Positions 24,919 to 34,687 of a DNA stretch of 60,050 nt are shown here, one piece after another (the first letter of the stretch is position 1; each line of letters opens with the position of its first letter). The notes under the pieces are model-generated. The model searched no databases. It was not told the DNA's origin and worked only from the letters and a program-made list of their open reading frames with translations. Made by a program: the position numbers and the translations under genes. Location of the stretch: positions 1 to 60,050 of the forward strand of contig NZ_FCOL02000032.1 in assembly GCF_001544515.1 (NCBI RefSeq). Direction: 5' to 3'. Origin of the DNA: Caballeronia terrestris (GTDB lineage Bacteria; Pseudomonadota; Gammaproteobacteria; Burkholderiales; Burkholderiaceae).

Positions 24919-25952
24919 TCGTCGTGCGCTGCGTGCAGCCCGGGGACGTCGATGCGCTCGTCGCGCTCGCCCACGAGACCGGTCCCGGACTCACCACCTT
25001 CAAGCCCGATCGCGATGCGCTGGCGGCTCGCGTCGAACGCGCGCGCCGCACGCTTGCGGGCACCGCCGAGCCTTACGAAGCAGGCTACTTCTTCGTGATG
25101 GAAGACACGGCGACGGGCGATGTCGCGGGCGTCTGCGGCATCGAGACAGAAGTCGGGCTCGAACAGCCGTTCTACAACTATCGCGTATCGACGGTCGTGC
25201 ATGCGAGCAAGGACCTGGGCGTGTGGACGAAAATGTCACTGCTCAACATCTCGCACGACCTGACGGGCTATGCCGAAGTGTGTTCGCTCTTCCTCAGCCC
25301 GCGTTATCGCACGGCGGGTGTCGGCGGGTTGCTGTCGCGCTCGCGTTTCATGTTCATCGCGCAGTTTCGCGAGCGCTTTCCGCAGCGGTTGTGCGCGGAA
25401 TTGCGCGGCCATTTCGACGAGCGCATCGAGTCGCCGTTCTGGAACGCGGTGGGCTCGCACTTCTACCAGATCGGTTTCAACGAAGCCGACTATCTCAGCT
25501 CGCACGGCAAGAAGTCGTTCCTCGCCGAGCTGATGCCGCGCTATCCGGTGTATCTCGACCTGCTTCCTGAAGAAGCGCAGAAGGTGGTCGGCGTGACGCA
25601 CAAGGACACGGCGCCCGCGCGCAAGATGCTCGAAGCCGAGGGCCTGCGGTACGAGAACCACGTCGATATCTTCGATGCGGGTCCCGTGCTCGAATGCCAC
25701 GTCGCCGACTTGCGCACGGTGCGCGAGAGCGTGCTGGTTGCGGTACGCATCGGCGAGCGTGCTCAGGAAACGGAGGCGCGCAGCCTCGTATCGAATACAT
25801 CGCTCGACGATTTCCGCGTCGGCGCAACGATGGGTGCGCCGGAGGACGGCACGTTCCTGCTTACCGCCGACGAAGCCGCCGCGCTGCGCGTGAAAGAAGG
25901 CGACACGGTGCGCGTGCTCGCGTCGCAACCGCGCGTGAAGAATGCCGCCTGA
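24915..25952 (+). CDS. aruG: Arginine N-succinyltransferase, beta subunit
   Basis: 345 residues from the ATG at 24915, inside the ATGA overlap with aruF. It is a paralogue of the preceding subunit throughout: VVRCVQPGDVDALVALAHE, SVLFLSPRYR-like strand region, SPFWNAVGSHFYQIGFNEADYLS, LLPEEAQKVVG. Together the two form the heteromeric arginine/ornithine succinyltransferase. Being closer to E. coli AstA in several blocks, it is the subunit commonly annotated astA. The dehydrogenase gene follows after 18 bases. Confidence 0.95.
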   Translation: MIVVRCVQPGDVDALVALAHETGPGLTTFKPDRDALAARVERARRTLAGTAEPYEAGYFFVMEDTATGDVAGVCGIETEVGLEQPFYNYRVSTVVHASKDLGVWTKMSLLNISHDLTGYAEVCSLFLSPRYRTAGVGGLLSRSRFMFIAQFRERFPQRLCAELRGHFDERIESPFWNAVGSHFYQIGFNEADYLSSHGKKSFLAELMPRYPVYLDLLPEEAQKVVGVTHKDTAPARKMLEAEGLRYENHVDIFDAGPVLECHVADLRTVRESVLVAVRIGERAQETEARSLVSNTSLDDFRVGATMGAPEDGTFLLTADEAAALRVKEGDTVRVLASQPRVKNAA

Positions 25953-25970
25953 CACAAACTGAGAAAGCAC

Positions 25971-27443
25971 ATGAAACTCCCGAATCAGCTTTACATCGAT
26001 GGAGCGTGGATCGAAGGCCGTGGCGCGTCGTTCGCCTCGCGCAATCCCGCAACCGACGAACGCGTGTGGGAAGGCAAGAGCGCCGATGCATCCGACGTCG
26101 ACCGCGCTGTGTCCGCCGCGCGCCATGCGTTTGTCGCGTGGTCGGCGCTGCCGTTCGACGAACGCGTCGGCATCGCGCGGAAGTTCGCCACGCTGCTCAA
26201 CGACAACAAGGAAGCGCTCGCGAACGCGATCGGCCGTGAGACCGGCAAGCCGCTGTGGGAAGCGCGCGCCGAAGTGGCGACGATGGCCGCGAAGGTCGAG
26301 ATCTCCGTGCAGTCGTATAACGAACGCACCGGCGAAAAGCGCGCGCCCATGGCGGATGGCGTCGCGGTGCTGCGGCATCGTCCGCATGGTGTCGTCGCCG
26401 TGTTCGGACCGTACAACTTTCCCGGTCACTTGCCGAACGGCCACATCGTGCCCGCGCTGATAGCGGGCAACGCGGTCGTGTTCAAGCCGTCGGAACTGGC
26501 GCCGGGCGTGGCCGCCGCAACGGTCGACCTGTGGACGCAGGCCGGACTGCCCGCCGGCGTGCTGAACCTCGTGCAGGGCGAGAAGGACACGGGCGTCGCG
26601 CTCGCGAATCACCGGCAGATCGACGGTCTCTTCTTCACCGGCAGCTCGGACACTGGCACGCTGCTGCACAAGCAATTCGGCGGACGCCCGGAGATTGTGC
26701 TCGCGCTGGAGATGGGCGGCAACAATCCGCTGGTCGTCGCGCAGGTCGAGGACATCGATGCGGCCGTGCATCACACGATCCAGTCGGCGTACCTGTCGGC
26801 GGGGCAGCGCTGCACATGCGCGCGACGCCTCTTCGTTCCAGACGATGCGTTCGGCGAGCGCTTCATGGCGCGCTTCACGGAAGTGACGTCGAACATCCAG
26901 TACGGTGCATTCGATGCCGATCCGCAGCCGTTCATGGGCGCGGTGGTCTCGGCGCGCGCGGCGGCGAAACTCGTCGCGGCGCAGGCGCAACTGATCGAAC
27001 TAGGCGCGGTGGCCGTGCTTGAGATGAAACAGCGCGACGCGCGTCTCGGCCTGGTCTCGCCCGCGATCCTCGATGTGACGAACGCGCGCGACGTCCCCGA
27101 CGAGGAGCACTTCGGACCGATGGTGCAGGTCACACGCTACAAGTCGTTCGATGAAGCCATCGAGCGCGCGAACGATACCGCGTACGGCCTCTCCGCCGGT
27201 CTCCTCGCCGACGACGAAGCCGCCTGGACGCACTTCCAGCGCACGATCCGCGCGGGCATCGTCAACTGGAACCGGCCGACCAATGGCGCATCGTCGGCGG
27301 CGCCGTTCGGCGGCATCGGACGCTCGGGGAACCAGCGGCCGAGCGCATACTACGCAGCCGACTACTGCTCGTATCCGATGGCTTCCGTCGAAAGCGCGCA
27401 ATTGCAGATGCCCGCGAGCGTCTCGCCCGGCCTCACATTCTGA
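25971..27443 (+). CDS. astD: N-succinylglutamate 5-semialdehyde dehydrogenase AstD
   Basis: 490 residues, aldehyde dehydrogenase superfamily. GPYNFPGHLPNGHIVPALIAG, FTGSSDTG, the general base Glu in LALEMGGNNPLVV and the catalytic cysteine region C281/C283 in SAGQRCTCARR are AstD-specific features. It oxidises succinylglutamate semialdehyde to succinylglutamate with NAD+. Length is normal. It has AGAAAG-type ribosome site about 8 bases upstream and lies between aruG and astB, 27 bases from the latter. Confidence 0.96.
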   Translation: MKLPNQLYIDGAWIEGRGASFASRNPATDERVWEGKSADASDVDRAVSAARHAFVAWSALPFDERVGIARKFATLLNDNKEALANAIGRETGKPLWEARAEVATMAAKVEISVQSYNERTGEKRAPMADGVAVLRHRPHGVVAVFGPYNFPGHLPNGHIVPALIAGNAVVFKPSELAPGVAAATVDLWTQAGLPAGVLNLVQGEKDTGVALANHRQIDGLFFTGSSDTGTLLHKQFGGRPEIVLALEMGGNNPLVVAQVEDIDAAVHHTIQSAYLSAGQRCTCARRLFVPDDAFGERFMARFTEVTSNIQYGAFDADPQPFMGAVVSARAAAKLVAAQAQLIELGAVAVLEMKQRDARLGLVSPAILDVTNARDVPDEEHFGPMVQVTRYKSFDEAIERANDTAYGLSAGLLADDEAAWTHFQRTIRAGIVNWNRPTNGASSAAPFGGIGRSGNQRPSAYYAADYCSYPMASVESAQLQMPASVSPGLTF

Positions 27444-27469
27444 AGACCACGGACTGGCAAGGATTCACG

Positions 27470-28810
27470 ATGCAAGCATTCGAAGCGAACTTCGACGGGC
27501 TCGTCGGCCCGACGCACAACTACGCGGGCCTGTCGTTCGGCAATGTCGCGTCGCGCAACAACGAGAAGTCGGTGGCGAATCCGAAGGCCGCGGCGAAGCA
27601 GGGCTTGCGCAAGATGAAGCAGCTCGCGGATCTCGGTTTTCATCAGGGCGTGCTGCCGCCGCTGGAACGGCCATCGCTGAAGTTGCTGCGAGAACTGGGC
27701 TTCACCGGCAGCGACGCAAGTGTGATCGAACGCGCCGCGCGCGAGGCGCCCGAACTGCTCGCGGCGGCGAGTTCGGCATCGGCGATGTGGACCGCCAACG
27801 CGGCGACCGTGAGTCCTTCGGCGGATACGTCGGACGAGCGCGTGCACTTCACGCCGGCCAATCTCGCGAGCAAGCTGCATCGCGCGATCGAGCACGGCGA
27901 GACGCGCCGCTCGCTCTCGGCGATCTTCGCCGACGAAGCGCGCTTCCGCATTCATCACGCGTTGCCGGGCACGCCGGCGCTCGGTGACGAAGGCGCCGCG
28001 AACCACACGCGTTTCTGCAGCGAGTACGGGGCGCGGGGCGTCGAATTTTTCGTGTATGGCCGTAGCGAATATGGTCAGGGTCCGCAGCCGCAGCGCTATC
28101 CGGCACGACAGACGCTCGAAGCGAGCCGCGCGGTCGCGCGCCTGCACGGCTTAGGCGAACGCTCGACCGTCTTCGCGCAGCAGCTTCCCGACGTGATCGA
28201 TGCCGGCGTCTTTCACAACGACGTGATCGCGGTCGGCAATCGTGAGACGCTGTTCTGCCATCAGCGCGCGTTCCTCGACCAGCCGAAGGTCTACGACGAA
28301 CTACGCATGAAGCTCGACGCGCAGGGCGCGAAGTTCACCGCGATCGAAGTGCCGGAAGACGAGGTGGGCGTCGCGGATGCGGTCTCGTCGTATCTGTTCA
28401 ACAGCCAGCTGCTGACCGGCGCCGATGGCCGTCAGGTACTCGTCGTGCCGCAGGAATGCCGCGAGAACGCGCGCGTCGCGAAGTATCTCGATTCGCTCGG
28501 CGCGCGCTCGACGCCGATCGACGAAGTGCTTGTCTTCGATTTGCGCGAGAGCATGAAGAACGGCGGCGGCCCGGCGTGTTTGCGTTTGCGCGTCGTGCTG
28601 AACGACGCCGAACGCGCGGCCGTGAACCCGGGAGTGTGGATGAACGACACGCTGTTCGCGCACCTCGACGCGTGGATCGATACGCACTATCGCGACCAGC
28701 TCGCGCCCGCCGATCTCGCGGACCCGCAACTGCTCGACCAGTCGCGCACGGCGCTCGACGAACTGACGACGATCCTCCGCCTCGGGTCGATCTATGACTT
28801 TCAGCGCTGA
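27470..28810 (+). CDS. astB: N-succinylarginine dihydrolase AstB
   Basis: 446 residues: FDGLVGPTHNYAGLSFGNVAS at the N-terminus, WTANAATVSPSADT, VFHNDVIAVGN (catalytic His) and the catalytic cysteine C370 in NGGGPACLRLRVVL, corresponding to Cys365 of the E. coli enzyme. It belongs to the amidinotransferase-like beta/alpha propeller fold and converts succinylarginine to succinylornithine, CO2 and two ammonia. The 3' end overlaps astE by 17 bases. Confidence 0.96.
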   Translation: MQAFEANFDGLVGPTHNYAGLSFGNVASRNNEKSVANPKAAAKQGLRKMKQLADLGFHQGVLPPLERPSLKLLRELGFTGSDASVIERAAREAPELLAAASSASAMWTANAATVSPSADTSDERVHFTPANLASKLHRAIEHGETRRSLSAIFADEARFRIHHALPGTPALGDEGAANHTRFCSEYGARGVEFFVYGRSEYGQGPQPQRYPARQTLEASRAVARLHGLGERSTVFAQQLPDVIDAGVFHNDVIAVGNRETLFCHQRAFLDQPKVYDELRMKLDAQGAKFTAIEVPEDEVGVADAVSSYLFNSQLLTGADGRQVLVVPQECRENARVAKYLDSLGARSTPIDEVLVFDLRESMKNGGGPACLRLRVVLNDAERAAVNPGVWMNDTLFAHLDAWIDTHYRDQLAPADLADPQLLDQSRTALDELTTILRLGSIYDFQR

Positions 28811-29813
28811 GGGCGCCATGCTCGCCGATTTCCTCACGTTCGTGCTCGACGGAAGGCGTCCCGCATTGAGCGAAGGCGTCGCGCCTTCTGGCGTGCGCTG
28901 GACGTGGCTCGGCGACGGCATCCTCTGCCTCGAACCACAACACGACGCGACGCATAGCGTGATCGCCTCCGCAGGCGTGCACGGCGACGAAACCGCCCCG
29001 ATCGAAATCCTCTCGACGCTAGTCTCGGACATCGCGAGCGGCGCGGCGAAGCTGACCGCGCGCGTGCTCGTGATCCTCGGCAACATCGCGGCGATGCGGA
29101 TCGCCGATCGCTATCTCGACGACGACCTCAACCGCCTTTTCAACGGCCGTCACCTGGCGCTGCCGTCGAGCCGCGAAGCGCCGCGCGCCGCCGAACTCGA
29201 AGCGGCTGCGCTCGCGTTCTTCGCCGATGTCACGCATCCGAAGTGGCACATCGACATGCACACGGCGATCCGCGCATCGGTGTTCGAGCAGTTCGCACTC
29301 TTGCCGCACACGGGCGCGCCGCTCGCCCGCGCGATGTTCGACTGGTTGCGCGACGCGCAACTGGAGGCGGTGCTGCTGCATCGCGAGAAATCGAACACGT
29401 TTACGCATTTCACCGCCGAGCGCGCGGGCGCGTCGTCGTGTACGTTGGAACTCGGGAAGGTGCGGCCGTTCGGACAGAACGATCTCGCGCGCTTCGCCGC
29501 ATCGGATCGTGCGTTGCGCCGGTTGATCGCGGGAGAGGTGGCCGTCGATGCTGAACGGCCGATACGCGTCTTCACCGTCGTCGGCCAGATCGACAAGCAG
29601 AGCGACCAGTTCGTGCTGAACGTCGCGAGCGATGTGCCGAATTTCACGCCATTCGCACGCGGCACCGAACTCGCGCGCGACGGCGAATATCGCTATCAGG
29701 TGACGCACGACGAGGAGCGCATCGTGTTCCCGAATCCGAAGGTGAAGCCGGGTTTGCGCGCGGGCTTGCTCGTCGTCGATACGACCGCGGACACGCTTGC
29801 CTCGCTCGCTTGA
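28794..29813 (+). CDS. astE: Succinylglutamate desuccinylase AstE
   Basis: 339 residues from the ATG at 28794, with an alternative ATG at 28818. This zinc carboxypeptidase-like enzyme carries GVHGDETAPIE (first His and Glu ligands), NRLFNGRH, and WHIDMHTAIR (third ligand), and releases succinate and glutamate, the last AST step. The region FTAERAGASSCTLELGKVRPFG is the family signature. Translationally coupled to astB by overlap. Downstream, 235 bases separate it from the binding protein gene. Confidence 0.94.
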   Translation: MTFSAEGAMLADFLTFVLDGRRPALSEGVAPSGVRWTWLGDGILCLEPQHDATHSVIASAGVHGDETAPIEILSTLVSDIASGAAKLTARVLVILGNIAAMRIADRYLDDDLNRLFNGRHLALPSSREAPRAAELEAAALAFFADVTHPKWHIDMHTAIRASVFEQFALLPHTGAPLARAMFDWLRDAQLEAVLLHREKSNTFTHFTAERAGASSCTLELGKVRPFGQNDLARFAASDRALRRLIAGEVAVDAERPIRVFTVVGQIDKQSDQFVLNVASDVPNFTPFARGTELARDGEYRYQVTHDEERIVFPNPKVKPGLRAGLLVVDTTADTLASLA

Positions 29814-30048
29814 GCGACGCTTCGACTTGCGCGTGAGCGACACGCGCTTGCCAGTTTTTCCTGCCTGATCCCCCACGTTCCGCGGCTGCATGCCCGCTGC
29901 CGCGCGCTACAATCGCCGCCCCCCTCGTCTGTTGCGATGCATCATCGCGGCGCGTCGCGTTTGAGCCGCGATTTTTGCGCTGCGATGCTCCGTGCATGGT
30001 CGCAAGAAGGCCACGGACGAGTCGTAAAAATCACTGGAGGAAACCGAG

Positions 30049-30843
30049 TTGAACAATCTGTTTGGGCTGAATCACAAGGCCGCCGTTCTGGCGCTCGCCG
30101 CCAGCGCGGCATTCGGCGCGCACGCCGCCGACATGAAGGAAATGCGCTTCGGCGTCGAGGCGTCATATGCGCCGTTCGAATCGAAGTCACCGAGCGGCGA
30201 GCTGATCGGCTTCGATATCGACGTGGGCAATGCCGTCTGCGCGAAGCTGAAAGTGAAGTGCGTATGGGTCGAAAATTCGTTCGACGGCCTGATCCCGGCA
30301 TTGCAGGCGCGCAAGTTCGACGGCATCAACTCGGACATGACGATCACCGACAAGCGCAAGACCGCAATCGATTTCACCGATCCGATCTACACGATCCCGA
30401 ACCAGCTGGTCGCGAAGAAGGGCGGCAATGTACTTCCGACCGTCGATGGTCTGAAGGGCAAGCACGTCGGCGTGCTGCAAGGGTCGATCCAGGAGACGTA
30501 CGCGAAGGCGAAGTGGGCGCCGGCCGGCGTCGATGTCCAGTCGTATCAGGCGCAGGACCAGATCTACGCGGACCTCTCGGCGGGCCGGCTCGATGCGGCG
30601 TTTCAGGATGCAGAGGCGGCGTCGAAAGGATTTTTGAAGATGCCGCAAGGCGCGGGGTTCGCGTTCGCGGGGCCGGCTGTGTCGGATGACAAGCTGCTGG
30701 GCGCGGGGGTGGGTTTCGGCGTGCGCAAGAACGACAAGGCGCTGAAGGAGGCGCTCAACCGGGCGCTGAAGGAACTGAAGGACGACGGCACGATCGACAA
30801 GCTCGCCGCCAAGTACTTCGATGTGAAGGTGGTGATGAAATAA
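30049..30843 (+). CDS. argT: Periplasmic lysine/arginine/ornithine-binding protein (ArgT/HisJ/AotJ-like)
   Basis: 264 residues from a TTG at 30049, supported by CTGGAGGAAA upstream and a proper signal peptide (AAVLALAASAAFGAHA, cleavage before ADMKEMRFG). The solute-binding protein family 3 signature GFDIDVGNAVCAKL is at about residues 59-72, followed by WDGLIPAL-like FDGLIPALQARKFD and VGVLQGSIQETYAK. It delivers the substrate to the HisQMP-type transporter at 19172-21434. Own leader, TTG start and strong terminator suggest it can be transcribed separately. Confidence 0.94.
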   Translation: MNNLFGLNHKAAVLALAASAAFGAHAADMKEMRFGVEASYAPFESKSPSGELIGFDIDVGNAVCAKLKVKCVWVENSFDGLIPALQARKFDGINSDMTITDKRKTAIDFTDPIYTIPNQLVAKKGGNVLPTVDGLKGKHVGVLQGSIQETYAKAKWAPAGVDVQSYQAQDQIYADLSAGRLDAAFQDAEAASKGFLKMPQGAGFAFAGPAVSDDKLLGAGVGFGVRKNDKALKEALNRALKELKDDGTIDKLAAKYFDVKVVMK

Positions 30844-30866
30844 AGCTTCGCGCGTGATCGATGGGA

Positions 30867-30892
30867 GCGGCCCGGTGCCAACACCGGGCCGC
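30867..30892 (+). terminator. Terminator of the arginine cluster
   Basis: A perfect 11-bp stem, GCGGCCCGGTG (30867-30877), loop CCAA, CACCGGGCCGC (30882-30892), 23 bases after the binding-protein stop. The downstream T content is modest (GTTCCTCGTCGTTTC), so efficiency may rely on stem stability. Confidence 0.75.
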
Positions 30893-31130
30893 GTTCCTCG
30901 TCGTTTCACCTGTTCAGATCGAGTCCCGAGCCCGGTCGAGAAAAGCAAGCTCGACCTTGCATCGCAGACGGCGCTCGGCGATTACGAACAAGCAGTCGGC
31001 ATGGCGCCTATAAGCCACACAGCAGCGATTCAGGCAGCGCAGGTTCCGCCACGGCTCGGCGCAGGCGCCCAAATCCAGCCACGCAGTACAATATGGGGTT
31101 ACGTTACCGCGATCCGCCGGACCATCCCCC

Positions 31131-32522
31131 ATGCCGCAGACTTCCTCCCCCATTACGCCGTCGACGGCCGCCCCCAGAGTCGGCTTCGTCTCCCTCGGCT
31201 GCCCCAAGGCCCTCGTCGATTCCGAGCAGATCATCACGCAACTGCGTGCTGAAGGCTACGAAATCTCCGGCACCTACGACGGCGCCGATCTCGTCGTCGT
31301 CAACACCTGCGGTTTCATCGACGAAGCCGTGCAGGAAAGCCTCGACGCCATCGGCGAGGCGCTGAGCGAAAACGGCAAGGTCATCGTGACCGGCTGCCTC
31401 GGCGCGAAGAAGAGCGCGAGCGGCACGGGCCTCATCGAGGAAGTGCATCCAAAGGTGCTCGCCGTCACCGGCCCGCACGCGACCAACGAAGTGATGAACG
31501 CGGTCCACACGCATCTGCCGAAACCGCACGATCCGTTCACCGACCTCGTCCCGGCCGCCGGCATCAAGCTCACGCCGCGCCACTACGCGTATCTGAAGAT
31601 TTCGGAAGGGTGCAACCACCGCTGCACGTTCTGCATCATCCCGTCGATGCGCGGCGACCTCGTCTCGCGCCCGGTCGCCGACGTGATGCTCGAAGCCGAG
31701 AATCTCTTCAAGTCGGGCGTGAAGGAACTGCTCGTCATCTCGCAGGACACGAGCGCGTACGGCGTAGACGTCAAGTACCGCACCGGCTTCTGGAACGGCA
31801 AGCCGATCAAGACGCGCATGACCGACCTCGTAGGCGCGCTCGGCGAACTCGCCGCGCAGTACGGCGCGTGGGTGCGCCTGCATTACGTGTATCCGTATCC
31901 GGGCGTCGACGAAGTCATCCCGATGATGGCCGACGGCGCACTGAAGGGTCACGTCCTGCCGTATCTCGACGTGCCGTTCCAGCACGCCCACCCCGAAGTG
32001 CTGAAGCGCATGAAGCGCCCGGCGAACGCCGAGAAGGTGCTCGAGCGCGTGCAGGCGTGGCGCAAGATGTGCCCCGAGCTGACGATCCGCAGCACGTTCA
32101 TCGCGGGCTTCCCGGGCGAGACGGAAGAGCAGTTCCAGACGCTGCTCGACTTCATCCGCGTGGCGGATCTGGATCGCGTGGGCTGTTTCGCGTACTCGCC
32201 GGTCGAAGGTGCGACCGCCAATGAACTCGATGGCGCGCTCCCCGACGAAGTCCGCGAGGAGCGCCGCGCGCGCTTTATGGAACTGGCAGAGGAATTGTCG
32301 GCGGCGCGCATGAAGCGCAAGGTTGGCAAGACGCTGAAGGTGCTCGTCGACGAAGTGAACGCCGACGGCGGCATCGGGCGCACGGCGGCGGACGCGCCGG
32401 AAATCGACGGCGTCGTGTACATCGCGCCGGCGACGAAGGCGTCGAAGCGCTACAAGGCGGGCGATTTCGTGTCGGTGAAAATCTCCGGCGCCGACGGCCA
32501 CGATCTCTGGGGTGAGGTGTAA
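31131..32522 (+). CDS. rimO: Ribosomal protein uS12 methylthiotransferase RimO
   Basis: 463 residues. N-terminal MTTase domain with FVSLGCPKALVDSE, VVNTCGFIDEA and VTGCLGA (three Cys binding one 4Fe-4S); radical-SAM domain with C161-x3-C165-x2-C168 in SEGCNHRCTFCIIPSMRG, where SMRG is the RimO signature distinguishing it from MiaB; C-terminal TRAM domain ending GHDLWGEV. It methylthiolates Asp88 of ribosomal protein uS12. It is followed by kdgK with 2 bases between the stop and the next ATG. Confidence 0.97.
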   Translation: MPQTSSPITPSTAAPRVGFVSLGCPKALVDSEQIITQLRAEGYEISGTYDGADLVVVNTCGFIDEAVQESLDAIGEALSENGKVIVTGCLGAKKSASGTGLIEEVHPKVLAVTGPHATNEVMNAVHTHLPKPHDPFTDLVPAAGIKLTPRHYAYLKISEGCNHRCTFCIIPSMRGDLVSRPVADVMLEAENLFKSGVKELLVISQDTSAYGVDVKYRTGFWNGKPIKTRMTDLVGALGELAAQYGAWVRLHYVYPYPGVDEVIPMMADGALKGHVLPYLDVPFQHAHPEVLKRMKRPANAEKVLERVQAWRKMCPELTIRSTFIAGFPGETEEQFQTLLDFIRVADLDRVGCFAYSPVEGATANELDGALPDEVREERRARFMELAEELSAARMKRKVGKTLKVLVDEVNADGGIGRTAADAPEIDGVVYIAPATKASKRYKAGDFVSVKISGADGHDLWGEV

Positions 32523-32524
32523 AC

Positions 32525-33448
32525 ATGTCCGACACGCCGCAAGTCCTCGCGCTCGGCGAGGCGATGATCGAATTCAATCAATCGACGGCCGGCGAGCCGA
32601 CTTACCTGCAAGGCTTCGGCGGCGACGTGTCGAACTTCCTGATCGCGGCCTCGCGACAGGGCGCCTCGGCGGGTTTCGTGTCGGCGGTCGGGAACGACCA
32701 GTTCGGGCAGTTGCTGCTCGACCTGTGGCGCACGGAGCGCGTCGCTACGTCGACGGTTCGGATCGACGGCAACGCGCCCACCGGCGTTTATTTCGTCTCG
32801 CACGGCGCGAACGGCCATCGCTTCGATTACCTGCGCGCGGGCTCGGCGGCGAGCCGTTACGCTACGTCAGACTTGCCGCTCGACGTGATCGCCGCGGCGA
32901 AGGTCGTGCATCTGTCGGGCATCAGTCTCGCGATCGGCGTGTCGGCGTGCGACGCAGCGCTCGCCGCCATCGATTACGCGCGCAGCCACGGCGTGAGGGT
33001 GAGCTTCGATACCAATCTGCGGCTGAAGCTGTGGCCGCTCGCGCGGGCGCGCGCGGTCATGCTGGAAGCGATCCGCGCGACCGACATCTGCCTGCCGAGC
33101 TGGGACGACGTGACGGATCTCACGGGCTTGACGGACAAGGACGCCATCGTCGATTTCCTGCTCGGGCTCGGGCCGAAGGTCGTGGCGCTGAAGCTCGGCA
33201 AGGAAGGCGCGTATATCGCGACGCCGGACGAGCGGCGCGTCGTGCCGGGCCGCGTGGTGCAAGCGGTCGACGCCACCGGCGCGGGCGATTGCTTCGGCGG
33301 CGCGTTCATTGCGCGGATCGTCGCGGGCGACGATCCATTCACGGCCGCGCGCTACGCGAACGTGGCGGCGGCGCTGTCGACGCAAGGCTTCGGCGCCGTG
33401 GCTCCGATTCCGGATAGCGCGACGGTCCAACGGGCGCTGACCGAGTGA
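32525..33448 (+). CDS. kdgK: PfkB-family sugar kinase, likely 2-dehydro-3-deoxygluconokinase
   Basis: 307 residues of the ribokinase fold: GEAMIEFNQ, GGDVSNFLIAASRQGAS (first PfkB signature), and DATGAGDCFGGAFIAR (second signature) with catalytic base D255. The FDYLRAGSAAS strand fits KDG kinases, which make KDPG for the Entner-Doudoroff route. Ketohexokinase or other sugar specificity cannot be excluded. The gene begins 3 bases after rimO, giving tight linkage though the functions are unrelated. Confidence 0.85.
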   Translation: MSDTPQVLALGEAMIEFNQSTAGEPTYLQGFGGDVSNFLIAASRQGASAGFVSAVGNDQFGQLLLDLWRTERVATSTVRIDGNAPTGVYFVSHGANGHRFDYLRAGSAASRYATSDLPLDVIAAAKVVHLSGISLAIGVSACDAALAAIDYARSHGVRVSFDTNLRLKLWPLARARAVMLEAIRATDICLPSWDDVTDLTGLTDKDAIVDFLLGLGPKVVALKLGKEGAYIATPDERRVVPGRVVQAVDATGAGDCFGGAFIARIVAGDDPFTAARYANVAAALSTQGFGAVAPIPDSATVQRALTE

Positions 33449-33488
33449 TAAGATGATTAGCATCAGAAACCAATGATGGAGACAAAAA

Positions 33489-34673
33489 ATGCAACGTGAT
33501 GTCGTGGTGGTGAGCGGTGTGCGGACGGCAATCGGTGACTTCGGCGGCGCGTTGAAAGACATCGCCCCGACCGATCTCGGCGCGCGCGTCGTGCGTGAGG
33601 CGCTGTCGCGTGCGAACGTGTCGGGCGAGGATGTCGGGCACGTGGTGTTCGGCAATGTCGTCCATACGGAGCCGAAGGACATGTACCTCGCGCGCGTCGC
33701 GGCGTTGAACGGCGGCGTCGCGCAGCACGCGCCCGCGCTGACCGTCAACCGCCTGTGTGGCTCGGGATTGCAGGCGATCGTCTCGGCGGCGCAGTCGATC
33801 CTGCTCGGCGACGCTGATATCGCGATCGGCGGCGGTGCGGAAAGCATGAGCCGCGCGCCTTACATCATGCCGTCGGCGCGCTTCGGCCAGCGCATGGGCG
33901 ACGCGCGCGTCATCGACATGATGCTCGGCGCGCTCAACGATCCGTTCGACAAGATCCACATGGGCGTAACGGCGGAGAACGTCGCGGGCAAGTACGGCAT
34001 CACGCGCGAGGCGCAGGACGCCCTCGCGCTGGAATCGCACCGGCGCGCGGCGAACGCGATCAAGGAAGGCTACTTCAAGGACCAGATCCTGCCGATCACG
34101 ATCGCCTCGAAGAAGGGCGACACCGTCTTCGATCAGGACGAACACGTCCGCCCGAACGCGACTATCGATGATTTCTCGAAACTCAAGGCCGTGTTCGCGA
34201 AGGAAAACGGCACGGTGACGGCGGGCAATGCGTCCGGCATCAACGACGCGGCCGCGGCCGTCGTGCTGATGGAGCGCAGCGTCGCGGAAAAGCGCGGCGC
34301 GAAGCCGCTCGCGCGCCTGGTCGCTTACGCGCACGCGGGCGTCGATCCGAAGTTCATGGGCATCGGCCCGGTGCCGGCGTCGAAGAAGGCGCTGGAGCGC
34401 GCGGGCCTCACCGTCGCCGACCTCGACGTGATCGAAGCCAACGAGGCGTTTGCCGCGCAGGCGTGCGCGGTCACGAATGAACTGCAGCTCGATCCGTCGA
34501 AGGTCAATCCGAACGGCTCGGGCATCTCGCTTGGCCATCCGATCGGCGCGACAGGCGCGCTCATCACGGTGAAGGCGCTGTATGAGTTGCAGCGCATCGG
34601 CGGGCGTTATGCGCTGGTGACGATGTGCATCGGCGGCGGGCAGGGCATTGCCGCGATCTTTGAGCGCGTTTGA
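33489..34673 (+). CDS. bktB: Acetyl-CoA acetyltransferase / beta-ketothiolase
   Basis: 394 residues, thiolase family. The acyl-enzyme cysteine C90 is in NRLCGSGLQA; the second half has NEAFAAQA, GHPIGATGA (His) and the second active-site Cys in CIGGGQG. VVSGVRTAIGDFGGALKD and MSRAPYIMPSARFG resemble Cupriavidus BktB more than PhaA, so it may accept longer acyl chains, condensing acetyl-CoA with propionyl-CoA or butyryl-CoA for PHA copolymers or acting in degradation. The start is preceded by ATGGAGACAAAAA. Confidence 0.9.
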   Translation: MQRDVVVVSGVRTAIGDFGGALKDIAPTDLGARVVREALSRANVSGEDVGHVVFGNVVHTEPKDMYLARVAALNGGVAQHAPALTVNRLCGSGLQAIVSAAQSILLGDADIAIGGGAESMSRAPYIMPSARFGQRMGDARVIDMMLGALNDPFDKIHMGVTAENVAGKYGITREAQDALALESHRRAANAIKEGYFKDQILPITIASKKGDTVFDQDEHVRPNATIDDFSKLKAVFAKENGTVTAGNASGINDAAAAVVLMERSVAEKRGAKPLARLVAYAHAGVDPKFMGIGPVPASKKALERAGLTVADLDVIEANEAFAAQACAVTNELQLDPSKVNPNGSGISLGHPIGATGALITVKALYELQRIGGRYALVTMCIGGGQGIAAIFERV

Positions 34674-34687
34674 AAGGGAACAAAAGG

